Made by a program: the position numbers and the translations under genes
Shown: piece after piece, positions 53,140 to 63,217 of the stretch
Layout: each line of letters opens with the position of its first letter
How positions within the stretch are numbered: position 1 is the first letter of the stretch
NCBI GenBank assembly: GCA_947585865.1
Contig: CANPXH010000007.1
Coordinates: 1-64,000, forward strand
Reading direction: 5' to 3'
DNA: 64,000 bases
From: an uncultured Clostridia bacterium
GTDB lineage: Bacteria > Bacillota > Clostridia > Lachnospirales > CAG-274
Notes under the pieces: model-generated
What the model saw: only the letters and a program-made list of their open reading frames with translations
Databases searched by the model: none
Told to the model about the DNA's origin: nothing

Positions 53140-54369
53140 ATGGCAGAGCTTATTGACCGTCCGCAATATTTAAATCAGCTTATAGAAAACAAGGATGTAG
53201 ACTTGGTAAAGATAGTTACGGGTATACGCAGATGCGGAAAGTCCTCGCTTCTTGATCTGTTTCATAGGTATCTCATTGAAACAGGTGTTCCGGAAGAAAA
53301 TATTATTCACATGAACATGGAATCCCTGCAATATAGAAAACTTACAGGCTACATTGATTTTTACGATTATATCAGCAGGAATGTTTCAAGGCAAGGGAAA
53401 ACATACCTTATATTTGATGAGCTTCAGGCTGTGGAGCATTGGGAAAAGGCGGTAGAATCCTTCCGTCTTGATTTTGATGTGGATATATATATAACAGGCT
53501 CCAATGCCTACCTCCTGTCCACAGAGTTTTCTACATTGCTTTCGGGCAGATATGTAGAGATAAAGGTGTTGCCCTTGTCTTTCAAAGAGTTCCTGACTTT
53601 CTATGAATTTGCCCCCGAGATAACGGTAGAGGAGAAGTTTCAGAAGTATTTGCAGTTCGGCGGTATGCCCATACTAAGAGAGTATCGATTTAACGAGGCA
53701 AGGAGCAATCAGGCGCTGGAGGGCATTTATTCCACAGTTATACTGAGAGATATTCTGCAGCGCAACAATCAGGTCGACCAAAATACTCTGCATAAGATAA
53801 TACTTTTTCTTTGTTCCAATTTAGGCAGTATAACATCTCCCAATAGCATTGGCAACATTCTTTACAATGAGGGAGATATTCGGAAAGGCAAAAGGAAAAA
53901 TGTTGCAGGCAAAACCGTGGATAAATATATATCTATGCTGCGTAGCGCCTTTGTGTTTTATTCCGTAGGTCGATATGATGTAAAGGGAAAACAGCTCCTT
54001 AAAACACTTGGCAAAAATTACATTGTAGATCTGGGCTTTCGCAATATGCTTCTGGGCTACAGGGATGCCGACAGAGGGCATATTCTTGAAAATATTGTAT
54101 TTCTGGAGCTTATTCGTCGGGATTATCGTGTTTATATAGGTAAGGTAGGAGAAACAGAGGTTGACTTTGTTGCAGAAAAGCCTGATGATAAGCTGTATAT
54201 ACAAGTTACCGAAAGTATGCAGACTCCCGAAACAAGAGAACGTGAGCTGCGTCCTCTGCGTATGATAGCCGACAACTATGAAAAAATAGTACTGTCAATG
54301 GACAGAAGCTATATAAATTCCTATGACGGAATAAAAGCTCTGAATATTATTGACTGGCTACTGTCATAA
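53140..54369 (+). CDS. AAA ATPase with DUF4143
   Basis: IVTGIRRCGKSSLLDLF, YLIFDELQAVEHWEKAVESF, YITGSNAYLLSTEFSTLLSGRYVEIKVLPLSFKEF. Confidence 0.9.
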   Translation: MAELIDRPQYLNQLIENKDVDLVKIVTGIRRCGKSSLLDLFHRYLIETGVPEENIIHMNMESLQYRKLTGYIDFYDYISRNVSRQGKTYLIFDELQAVEHWEKAVESFRLDFDVDIYITGSNAYLLSTEFSTLLSGRYVEIKVLPLSFKEFLTFYEFAPEITVEEKFQKYLQFGGMPILREYRFNEARSNQALEGIYSTVILRDILQRNNQVDQNTLHKIILFLCSNLGSITSPNSIGNILYNEGDIRKGKRKNVAGKTVDKYISMLRSAFVFYSVGRYDVKGKQLLKTLGKNYIVDLGFRNMLLGYRDADRGHILENIVFLELIRRDYRVYIGKVGETEVDFVAEKPDDKLYIQVTESMQTPETRERELRPLRMIADNYEKIVLSMDRSYINSYDGIKALNIIDWLLS

Positions 54370-54540
54370 AGAGTGGATTTGCTTATTTATGTAATTTGGT
54401 TTTTATCCAAAAACAATAGTTAGTCTTGAAAATATATGTAAATACAAGAGTTTCATTATAAAATAATGTGCTTACTACACCATTTTTTGAAAGAGCTTTG
54501 ATTTGACATTTTTTACAACTTAATATTAATTTTTAGTGAT

Positions 54541-54575
54541 AAGAGCAATTATGTATATAGTTGCTCTTTTTTTAT
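54541..54575 (+). terminator. Terminator
   Basis: aagagcaattatgtatatagttgctcttttttt. Confidence 0.75.
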
Positions 54576-54604
54576 ACAAATTTTTATGAACATAGGAGGT
54601 AATT

Positions 54605-54844
54605 ATGATTTTACAGATGGACAAAGACCTGACACTTGAGGAAATGGGTGTTGTTGCAACAATGATAAATCTGCCTGTGGCTGATTACGCAACAGCCGAG
54701 TATCTTGCTGAACTAAGCACAGATAGCGTTGAAAAAATCAACAGGATATTGGCTAGTCTTATGGAAAAAGGCTATGTACTCAGTATAGAGGGTAAGTATG
54801 CTGTAAACAAAGAAAAAATACCGCAAATGGCAAGGAGGCAGTGA
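54605..54844 (+). CDS. Hypothetical small winged-helix-like ICE protein
   Basis: 79 aa; RBS ggaggt; directly upstream of replication gene. Confidence 0.6.
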   Translation: MILQMDKDLTLEEMGVVATMINLPVADYATAEYLAELSTDSVEKINRILASLMEKGYVLSIEGKYAVNKEKIPQMARRQ

Positions 54845-54845
54845 T

Positions 54846-55733
54846 ATGTCAGTATTCAGAGTGGAAAAGACCAAGAATTATACGGTAATGTCAAACTATC
54901 ATCTGAAAGATACAAGTCTGTCATATAAGGCTCGTGGGATATTGTCAACTATATTATCTCTACCCGATAACTGGGATTATACCCTTACAGGCTTGGCAGC
55001 AATATCCAAAGACGGAGTTGCTTCTGTGAGAGCAGGCATAAATGAACTGGAGGCTGCCGGATACATAGTCAGGATGCAGAGCAGAGATAGTAAAGGACTT
55101 TTTGACAAGAATGTATACAATGTTTATGAAATTCCACATAAAGAGCCAAAGCCTTTGGAAAATAAGGATATACAACCGTTATGCGAAAATCACACAACGG
55201 AGGTTTCACCGTCATGCGATTTTCCGATAACGGATAATCCGTCAACGGGAAATCCGTTGTCGGAAAACAGCACACAATTAAATATTAATATATCAAATAC
55301 AGATAAATCAAATACTGAAGTATCAAATACTCAATCTATCTTATCTTATCCTGATGGGATAGATATGATAGAAAAGTATACCGAGCTAATCAAACAGAAT
55401 ATTGACTATGCAGCTCTTACTTCTCACGAAAATCAGAGCGACAAAGAAAGGGTAGATGAGATTGTCAGCATTATGGCTGAAACAGTTGCTTTTAGCAACA
55501 AATCCATATACATAAACGGGAACATCATTCCTTCGGAAGTTGTAAAAAGCAGGCTGCTTAAATTAGATTTTGATGATATTCAGTATGTTTTGATAGCCCT
55601 TTCACGCTGTACCTCAAAAATAGGCAATATAAAAGCCTATCTACTGACAACATTATACAATGCCAAGTCTACAAGAGCAAATTATTACAGTACGGAAATA
55701 CAGAGGGATTTGTTCGGTTCAAAGTCTACCTGA
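54846..55733 (+). CDS. ICE/plasmid replication-type helix-turn-helix protein (DUF6017-like)
   Basis: VMSNYHLKDTSLSYKARGILSTILSLPDNWDYTLTGLAAISKDGVASVRAGINELEAAGYI. Confidence 0.8.
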   Translation: MSVFRVEKTKNYTVMSNYHLKDTSLSYKARGILSTILSLPDNWDYTLTGLAAISKDGVASVRAGINELEAAGYIVRMQSRDSKGLFDKNVYNVYEIPHKEPKPLENKDIQPLCENHTTEVSPSCDFPITDNPSTGNPLSENSTQLNINISNTDKSNTEVSNTQSILSYPDGIDMIEKYTELIKQNIDYAALTSHENQSDKERVDEIVSIMAETVAFSNKSIYINGNIIPSEVVKSRLLKLDFDDIQYVLIALSRCTSKIGNIKAYLLTTLYNAKSTRANYYSTEIQRDLFGSKST

Positions 55734-55770
55734 CTTGCTCTGAATACAAAAATTACAAGGAGGTGTTGGC

Positions 55771-56223
55771 TTGTTCAGTATAGATTTTTTGATAACACGA
55801 AATATAGAATACCTGCTTAACAAAGCTGAAAATATTGTGGATAAAACCGAGATATTGCTGCAACTCATAGAGTTTCCGAGATATTTTTCGGAATATATGC
55901 AGGAAATAAGTGAAAAGTGGTATATACATACAAACACAAGGTATAACGAGGAGGAGTATATTATACCTGATGACGATATGAATTTCATACGGGAGTATGC
56001 CGATAAAATCAACAACATTACAAAGGTCAAAGAGCTTATAAACAAGCTCGCAAGCCTTAAAGACGGTGTATATGATTATGATGCAATAATGGCAGAGGCA
56101 GAGAACGATATTTCTCTCTTTACTCACATAGATGATTTTAATTTTACAGGCAGCAATACTTCAAAGAGAAACAAAAAGCCAAGTATAACTTCTCTGCTTA
56201 AATCTATGCCGAAGCATACTTAA
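55771..56223 (+). CDS. Hypothetical ICE protein
   Basis: 150 aa, TTG start after aaggaggtg. Confidence 0.6.
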   Translation: MFSIDFLITRNIEYLLNKAENIVDKTEILLQLIEFPRYFSEYMQEISEKWYIHTNTRYNEEEYIIPDDDMNFIREYADKINNITKVKELINKLASLKDGVYDYDAIMAEAENDISLFTHIDDFNFTGSNTSKRNKKPSITSLLKSMPKHT

Positions 56224-56355
56224 ACAAAAAATCTTTTATATATACAACATTTGCTAAGGGCTTGCAATATAAAGCCATTCAACATATCTTGACATTTCAT
56301 CGTACTTATAATAAAATAAATATACAGAAGAATACAGTTATATGAGGGTAAAAAT

Positions 56356-57288
56356 ATGGAAACAAACACACCTGTTTCAAAAACAATAGATACAGCCTAC
56401 AGAAATCCAAAACTTGACGAAGCCTGCAAAAAGGTTTTGTCCTTCAAAATAATACTGGCTCACATTCTGAAGGGCTGTCTTGAGGAATTTAAGGACATAG
56501 ATGTAAACGACATAGCGGAAAAGTATATTGAGGGAAAACCTCTTGTATCGAAAGAAGCCGTACATCAAGACGAAGGCATCGTGATAGACGGCAAAAACAC
56601 CGATGACAGCTCCATAGACGAGGGTACGGCAAGATATGATATTCTTTTTGATGTATTTGTCCCCGTATCAAATGAACAAGTAAAATTAATCATTAATATA
56701 GAAGCGCAGAGCCGGATAACGTCTCTGGATAATCTTCTCAGACGTGCAAGATATTACTGCGCACGTATGCTGTCGCATCAGTACGGCAGAGAATTTATGA
56801 AAAGCGAATACGAAAATATCAAGAAGGTATTTTCCATATGGGTGCTTACTGATCCCCGTGTGGAAATGAGAAATACAATTAAGAGGATCTATCTTACGGA
56901 AAAAAATTTGGTGGGTAATGCGCCGAACCTCAGAGAATATTACGACACAGACGAGGTTATCCTTGTCGGTCTCGGCAGCGAGAAGGACGACAACTATTCG
57001 GGACTTCTCAAAATGCTTGACGTTCTGTTTTCCGAAAGCGTAAGCATAGATGCAAAGAAAAAAATTTTGGAAAATGAATATAATATAAAAATGAGTGAAG
57101 AAATGCAAACGGAGGTGTATGAAATGTGTGATTACAGCTTAGGTGTATATGACAGAGGCGTGGAGAATGCTAAATTGGCAGATATAAAAAATGTTATGGA
57201 AGGTTTGAGTATGTCTTTGGAAAAAGCACTTGAACTTTTAAAGATTCCGAAATCAGACTATGCAAAGTATGAGGAATTGCTCAAATAA
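56356..57288 (+). CDS. Rpn-type PD-(D/E)XK nuclease family protein
   Basis: ARYDILFDVFVPVSNEQVKLIINIEAQ PD-(D/E)XK core; C-terminal MCDYSLGVYDRGVE...YAKYEELLK. Confidence 0.85.
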   Translation: METNTPVSKTIDTAYRNPKLDEACKKVLSFKIILAHILKGCLEEFKDIDVNDIAEKYIEGKPLVSKEAVHQDEGIVIDGKNTDDSSIDEGTARYDILFDVFVPVSNEQVKLIINIEAQSRITSLDNLLRRARYYCARMLSHQYGREFMKSEYENIKKVFSIWVLTDPRVEMRNTIKRIYLTEKNLVGNAPNLREYYDTDEVILVGLGSEKDDNYSGLLKMLDVLFSESVSIDAKKKILENEYNIKMSEEMQTEVYEMCDYSLGVYDRGVENAKLADIKNVMEGLSMSLEKALELLKIPKSDYAKYEELLK

Positions 57289-57335
57289 AAGAACACTAAA
57301 AGGCAGGGCAGTATGTTCTGCCTTACTTTATATCT

Positions 57336-57638
57336 TAAAGTGTAAGCATAAATACCAAGAAACTGGTACTTGAAAGTGAATATGATATAAAGATGAGTGA
57401 GGAATTGCAAACGGAGGTGTATGAAATGTGTGATTACAGCTTAGGTGTATATGATAGAGGTGTTGAGAAAGGTATAGCTCAGGGTATGGCTCAGGGTATG
57501 GCACAGGGTATAGAAAATGCTAAATTGGCAGATATTATGAGTATTATGAAAAATTTGGGAATGTCATTAGACAAGGCTTTGGAGGCTTTAAATGTTCCAA
57601 AGTCCGACTATGCAAAGTATGAGGAATTGCTCAAATAA
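57336..57638 (+). CDS. Duplicated C-terminal fragment of Rpn nuclease (81-aa ORF from 57393)
   Basis: MSEELQTEVYEMCDYSLGVYDRGVEKGIAQGMAQGMAQGIENAKLADIMS...YAKYEELLK; homology to the upstream gene starts around 57337. Confidence 0.75.
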
Positions 57639-57815
57639 AAGAGCGCAATAGGGCAGAGCATAATAATATAATGTTCTGCTTTGCTTTTTATACACATCAA
57701 AAATAACGTGATTTTATGAACACTTTTGGAAAAATCCGAAAGTGTTTTTTTATTTGAAGAAAGGAAATGATGAAATGCGTGTCATTAGACCACCCTGAAA
57801 CAATATTACAAGGAG

Positions 57816-58280
57816 GTGATTACTTTGTTAGAAGAACAAGGTAACAGCTTATTAACTAACTCGGCTAAAAACTTATTGAGATTTTTAAGCAGACATACAG
57901 GGAATATTATAAGATATTCAACCCGAAAGGCTGTAACACACTATTCCGAAACAGGAAAAAAGAGTGTTAAAAATCTGGTCAGGAAAGGGCGTGACTTGGA
58001 ACTGACACAAGAAATTGAATCCAAAGAAAAACTGAAAGCTATATGCAGTCAATGTAAGCGGCAAAACATAGCCTTTGCAATAAAAAAGACTGAAAATGGG
58101 TATCAACTATTGTACCAAAAGAAGGACAGCTCATTGGTCAATGACAGCCTTAACAGAGTATTGGCAAAGCAAATGAAGTCTAAAAGTCCACTTAACAAGC
58201 TCCTGCAAAGCTATCAGAAAATTAAACCGCAGCACAACAGGGCAGCTCATACCAAGCAAAGGGAGAAGAACAGCCGATGA
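57816..58280 (+). CDS. PcfB family protein (DUF3801)
   Basis: 154 aa basic, IKKTENGYQLLYQKKDSSLVNDSLNRVL; 4-nt overlap with virD4. Confidence 0.75.
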   Translation: MITLLEEQGNSLLTNSAKNLLRFLSRHTGNIIRYSTRKAVTHYSETGKKSVKNLVRKGRDLELTQEIESKEKLKAICSQCKRQNIAFAIKKTENGYQLLYQKKDSSLVNDSLNRVLAKQMKSKSPLNKLLQSYQKIKPQHNRAAHTKQREKNSR

Positions 58281-60124
58281 AAAAAAGCAATATCATATTT
58301 TTAGCTGTTATTGCCCTTTTGGTCTTTTATGTGGCTGACCGATGTTACGAGATATATTCTCTATCGGCATACACCACAATGCTTGATAAGTTGAACGATA
58401 TGGCGGAAAACTACAATGTTATGTTTAGCAAACCGTATATAAGTTTTGAAAAAAATGCGATGCTATGCGGTTTTGTCGGTGTTTTTTGCTATTTCCTGGC
58501 TGTCGTATATTATATATTCGGCAGAAAAAACTATATGCAGGGTATAGAACACGGCTCTGCAAAATGGGGAACAGCATCTGACATTGGCAAATACATAGAT
58601 AAGTCTTTTCAGAACAATATGCTTTTCACAATGACCGAAAGAATGAGCCTTAATACAAGGAAAACAATGCATAACAACAATGTTCTTGTAATAGGCGGTT
58701 CAGGCAGCGGTAAAACAAGGTTTTTCTTAAAACCAAATCTTATGCAGCTCCATTCAAGCTATGTGATAACCGATCCGAAAGGTACGGTATTGAACGAAGT
58801 AGGACAGCTTTTTGCAGATAACAGATATGTCATAAAAACATTCAATACTGTGGATTTCAATAAGTCTATGCATTATAATCCATTCGGATTTATTAAAAGC
58901 GAGGCAGATATAAAGGTTTTTACAGACTTGCTTATAACAAGCACAAAGGAAAAAGGCGAAAAGTCTGCCGACCGGTTTTGGGAAAACTCCGAAAGGCTTT
59001 TGTATATGGCTCTTATCGGCTATATATACTATGAACTGAACGAGGAAGAACATAACTTTGCATCGCTTATTCGTATGATAAACTCTATGGAAGTACGGGA
59101 GGATGACGAAACCTTTAAAAATCCTGTTGACTATATGTTTGAGGAACTGGAGATCGGAACAGAGGAGTTTTGCAGAAAATATGAACTGCAAATTGAGCCT
59201 GACCGAGAGATAAAGCCTCCGCAGCCCGAACACTTTGCCCTTTCTCAATACAAAAAATACAAACTTGCCGCAGGAAAGACAGCAAAGTCAATACTTATTT
59301 CGTGCGGTGTCAGACTGGCTGCCTTTGATGTAAAGCAAGTAAGAGATATGACAATGTATGATGAAATGGAATTAAGCAGCATAGGCGACAGAAAAACAGC
59401 CTTATTCATAATAATCGATGATAAGGTATCTACGTTTAATTTCCTTGCAGCTATGATGTATTCACAGCTTTTCAAAGAATTATGCGATAAAGCCGACAAT
59501 GTATATGGCGGAAGACTGCCTGTTCATGTAAGATGTATGCTTGACGAATTTGCAAATATAGGACAGATACCGAACTTTGAGAAGATCATATCTATAATCC
59601 GTTCAAGGGAAATATCTGTAGATGTAATTGTGCAGAATATGGCACAGATAGAAGCCATATACGACAAGCAAGCAGGAACTCTTGTTGGTAACTGTGATAC
59701 TACTCTGTTTCTTGGCAGCGGAGAGGACAAGACAATGAAGTCCATATCCGAGAGAGTTGGAAAAACAACTATAGACCACAGGGGAACAAGCACTACCAAA
59801 GGGCAGCAAGGCAGTTACAGTCTGCAAGACCAAATTTTAGGGCGAGATCTTATAACTGCTGATGAAGTAGGCAGGCTTGATAATGAGGAGTGTATTTTAT
59901 TCATACGAGGCTTAAGGCCTTTCAAGTCAAGAAAGTACAATATAAAATCACATCCAAACTACAAAAAATCCGCCGACTACGATAAAAGCAAGCTGTTTGA
60001 TATAGTGGAATACAATAAACAATTAGCCGAAAAAGAGAAATCAGATAATGAAAACTTTAACATTGAGGAATACATACTTGATGATAAGGATTTAGAAATC
60101 CTTGAAATTCAGGGCTTGTTATAA
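58277..60124 (+). CDS. Type IV coupling protein VirD4/TraG family
   Basis: NVLVIGGSGSGKTRFFLKPNLMQ, MLDEFANIGQIPNFEKIISIIRSREISVDVIVQ. Confidence 0.95.
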   Translation: MKKSNIIFLAVIALLVFYVADRCYEIYSLSAYTTMLDKLNDMAENYNVMFSKPYISFEKNAMLCGFVGVFCYFLAVVYYIFGRKNYMQGIEHGSAKWGTASDIGKYIDKSFQNNMLFTMTERMSLNTRKTMHNNNVLVIGGSGSGKTRFFLKPNLMQLHSSYVITDPKGTVLNEVGQLFADNRYVIKTFNTVDFNKSMHYNPFGFIKSEADIKVFTDLLITSTKEKGEKSADRFWENSERLLYMALIGYIYYELNEEEHNFASLIRMINSMEVREDDETFKNPVDYMFEELEIGTEEFCRKYELQIEPDREIKPPQPEHFALSQYKKYKLAAGKTAKSILISCGVRLAAFDVKQVRDMTMYDEMELSSIGDRKTALFIIIDDKVSTFNFLAAMMYSQLFKELCDKADNVYGGRLPVHVRCMLDEFANIGQIPNFEKIISIIRSREISVDVIVQNMAQIEAIYDKQAGTLVGNCDTTLFLGSGEDKTMKSISERVGKTTIDHRGTSTTKGQQGSYSLQDQILGRDLITADEVGRLDNEECILFIRGLRPFKSRKYNIKSHPNYKKSADYDKSKLFDIVEYNKQLAEKEKSDNENFNIEEYILDDKDLEILEIQGLL

Positions 60125-60247
60125 ACATACTCTGAAATTATGTTGAGTGAAGTTGCTATATATAACAAATATCAGTCCGATTGAAATGTTTTAGGATATG
60201 TGGTATAATGATATAAAATATAATCGGGCTTAGATGAGAGGTGTATT

Positions 60248-61117
60248 ATGAGTAATAATTCTATTCAGCTTTTTGAGGATAAGGCAATAAGAACCGCTTG
60301 GGATGAGGAAAAGGAAGAATGGTATTTTTCTGTTGTAGATGTTGTCGGTGTTCTGACAAATTCCGAAAATCCAAGAAGGTACTGGAGCGACTTAAAGCGA
60401 AAACTGAAAATGGAAGGAAGTCAGTTGTACGAAAAAATCGTACAACTGAAAATGAAGTCATCTGACGGTAAATATTATAAAACCGATGTAGCCGATACAG
60501 AACAGCTTCTCCGTATTATCCAGTCAATACCGTCACCAAAGGCAGAGCCTTTCAAAATGTGGCTCGCACAGGTAGGCAGAGAAAGAATAGAGGAAACCAT
60601 TGACCCTGAGCTTGCAATGGACAGGGCTTTTCTTACATATCAGAAAAAAGGGTACAGTAATGAGTGGATACAGCAAAGGCTGTTGTCCATACGGATAAGA
60701 AACAATCTTACCGAGGAATGGGACAAGCACGGTGTAACAAAAGGCAGAGAATATGCTATTCTGACAGACGAAATAACAAAGGCTTGGTCAGGAATGCGAA
60801 CCCGTGAGTATAAAAGATTGAAAGGTTTGAAAAAAGAAAATTTGCGTGACAACATGAGCGATATGGAATTGGTACTCAATATGCTTGCGGAAGCAACCAC
60901 AACAGAGCTTTCAAAGGTTGCCGATCCAAAATCCTTTAAAGAAAATGTGGCTGTAGCCCGTCAGGGAGGCAATATAGCAGGAAACGCAAGAAAGGAAATA
61001 GAAAGCTCAACAGGAAAGTCTGTTATAACATCGGAAAATGCAATACAGCTTAATGAAGTTGTTGTAAATACCATTGAGGGCGTTATAGATGCAGACAATG
61101 AAAAAAATAATAATTAA
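60248..61117 (+). CDS. BRO-N domain antirepressor-like protein
   Basis: FEDKAIRTAWDEEKEEWYFSVVDVVGVLTNSENPRRYWSDLKRKL. Confidence 0.85.
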   Translation: MSNNSIQLFEDKAIRTAWDEEKEEWYFSVVDVVGVLTNSENPRRYWSDLKRKLKMEGSQLYEKIVQLKMKSSDGKYYKTDVADTEQLLRIIQSIPSPKAEPFKMWLAQVGRERIEETIDPELAMDRAFLTYQKKGYSNEWIQQRLLSIRIRNNLTEEWDKHGVTKGREYAILTDEITKAWSGMRTREYKRLKGLKKENLRDNMSDMELVLNMLAEATTTELSKVADPKSFKENVAVARQGGNIAGNARKEIESSTGKSVITSENAIQLNEVVVNTIEGVIDADNEKNNN

Positions 61118-61167
61118 GATATTGGGAGCAATCAGAAAGATTGCTCTTTTTTATTTGGAGGGATTAT

Positions 61168-61509
61168 ATGAAAAAGTTTTTAATCAATGAAAAGAGAAAC
61201 AAGAAAAGATTAAGTGCTATGCTCAGAAGTATAGTTATGACAGCAGTTATGACCGTATCGGCAGGAATATCCTATTGCTATGCTGCAAGTGGCGCAGATG
61301 CTATAAATACGGCTAAAAGCCTTTTATCAAAGGGTGCGACCGCAGGCGGCGGTTTATGGGCTGTATGGGGACTTGTTCAGCTCGGTATCGGTATAAAGGA
61401 CCACAATGGTCCCGGTATACAGGGAGCTATATGGCAGATCATAGGCGGTGCAATTATTATTGCAGCAGGAGCAGCGGTAGCGGCTTTGGATTTATCTATA
61501 ACTGCATAG
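61168..61509 (+). CDS. Maff2-type/VirB2-like small membrane protein of conjugative element
   Basis: Two TM; LLSKGATAGGGLWAVWGLVQLGIGIKDHNGPGIQGAIWQIIGGAIIIAAGAAV. Confidence 0.75.
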   Translation: MKKFLINEKRNKKRLSAMLRSIVMTAVMTVSAGISYCYAASGADAINTAKSLLSKGATAGGGLWAVWGLVQLGIGIKDHNGPGIQGAIWQIIGGAIIIAAGAAVAALDLSITA

Positions 61510-61554
61510 TTTGCATTACCTTAACTTTATGTAAGGCTAATTATGGAGGTAATT

Positions 61555-62400
61555 ATGAGTTTTATAGAAACTATGATTTCAGACCTTTGTAATCTTGCAT
61601 TGGAAGCCGGATTTGCAGGTTCTTTGACTAAGACGCTTGCACAGTACAATCCAACTACAAATAACACAATAATAAATCTTATGAAAAACAGCGTGTTTGC
61701 TATTGGTGCATCTCTGCTTACATTGTTTATGCTTATAGAACTTGTAGCTATGGTAAACAGGTCATCAGGCGATAATGGACTTGGAAGTATAAAACTGCCT
61801 GTCAATATACTTATTAAGTTTGGCATATTCGCCTTTTTGTTCTGTCATATACCTCAGATTTTAACAGCTATTGAGGAAACAGCCGTCAATGTGGGCAATG
61901 GTATGATTACGGGTGCAACATATACATTTGGTGTGGGAGTAAGCACAAGTCAGGTAACAATGATAGCGAATGCTATCGATAATCTTGACTTTTTTAATAA
62001 GATATTCACCTACATAGTTGTATTTGTGTGTTGGATTTTTATCCACCTTGTAGAAGCGATAATAAGCATTACTACTGTTTTCAGGGTTTTTGAGCTTTGG
62101 CTGTTACTGCTGTTCTCACCTATTCCCCTTTCAACATTTGTAAGTCAGGAATTCAGACCTACGGCATTGAATTTTCTCAAAAATTTTACTGCCGTATCCT
62201 TGCAAGGAACAGCGATAATAGCCTGTTTTATGATATATCATGCTCTTATTGCATCATTTATAATTGATTATGATCCTGCAACAGATATAAGTAAGTTTAT
62301 AAATTCATTTCTGCTTCAAAACATCATATATACGGCGGTTCTTGCTGTTTCGATATTTTCAAGCGGCAGAATCATAAAGCAGATAATGAATGCTGTGTAG
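61555..62400 (+). CDS. VirB6/TrbL-like conjugal transfer membrane protein
   Basis: Polytopic; RVFELWLLLLFSPIPLSTFVSQEFRPTALNFLKNFTAVSLQG. Confidence 0.85.
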   Translation: MSFIETMISDLCNLALEAGFAGSLTKTLAQYNPTTNNTIINLMKNSVFAIGASLLTLFMLIELVAMVNRSSGDNGLGSIKLPVNILIKFGIFAFLFCHIPQILTAIEETAVNVGNGMITGATYTFGVGVSTSQVTMIANAIDNLDFFNKIFTYIVVFVCWIFIHLVEAIISITTVFRVFELWLLLLFSPIPLSTFVSQEFRPTALNFLKNFTAVSLQGTAIIACFMIYHALIASFIIDYDPATDISKFINSFLLQNIIYTAVLAVSIFSSGRIIKQIMNAV

Positions 62401-62620
62401 AGGGAGTATTAATATGCTTTAGAAAAGATAAATATATGCGAAAGAAAAGAGCCACTGTCGTGACTCTTTTCGGTTCGACCCGCTAGGGGTAAAATATAAT
62501 AATGTTTGACCCATAAGGGTAAAATTATTTTACAATTTTAAAGCCTCATTACCATTCGCTTAAATTATATCATTTATTAGTACACTTTGCAACAAATTTG
62601 TGTAGAGGGAGGTGTGATAT

Positions 62621-63217
62621 ATGTCAATAGAAGTACGAGTACCGGAGGAAATAGAGGACTACAAGGAAAGTATAGTTGCAGGTTTATCTGTAAGACAGCT
62701 TGTGTGCAGCGGAATTGCTTTGTTATGCGGAATACCTACATTTCTTCTTCTAAAAAATATCAATGCCGATTTAGCAACATATTCAACAATGATAGTGGTT
62801 GTTCCTGCTTTTTGTGTGGGATTTATAAAGAAAGACGGCTATAACTTTGAAACATATCTCAAAATAAGGCTTTATAATCTTTTAAGTAAACCGCAGCGAG
62901 GATATGAAAGCAATCCCGATGAAAATGTTCTGCCCATAGAGGTTGAGGAATACAGAGCTGCAATACAAATTGTGCAAAAAGAGGAAATAAAGCAGGTAGC
63001 GAGCAATGCAGATAAAAAGAAAAGAGGTGAGAAATTTGTTTTATTCAAAAAGAAATGTCAAAATAGAAAAGTTAAAGCAACAGCAAGGTATGAATATGAC
63101 CTTGCTGAAATCTCAGCGAAAAGCATTAAAAGAAAGAGAAAGGCAGCGTACAAAAGCATTAAAGCAGCAGAAGGATACCATAGAGAGAAAAAACAAAAAG
63201 AAGAAAAAACAGCTTAA
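62621..63217 (+). CDS. PrgI family (VirB3-like) protein
   Basis: IEVRVPEEIEDYKESIVAGLSVRQLVCSGIALLCGIPTF. Confidence 0.85.
   Translation: MSIEVRVPEEIEDYKESIVAGLSVRQLVCSGIALLCGIPTFLLLKNINADLATYSTMIVVVPAFCVGFIKKDGYNFETYLKIRLYNLLSKPQRGYESNPDENVLPIEVEEYRAAIQIVQKEEIKQVASNADKKKRGEKFVLFKKKCQNRKVKATARYEYDLAEISAKSIKRKRKAAYKSIKAAEGYHREKKQKEEKTA

Noticed and set aside
60422-60448. Perfect inverted repeat cagttgtacga-aaaaa-tcgtacaactg
   Set aside because: Lies inside the BRO coding sequence (SQLYEKIVQLK); noted as a possible attenuation hairpin but no supporting context.
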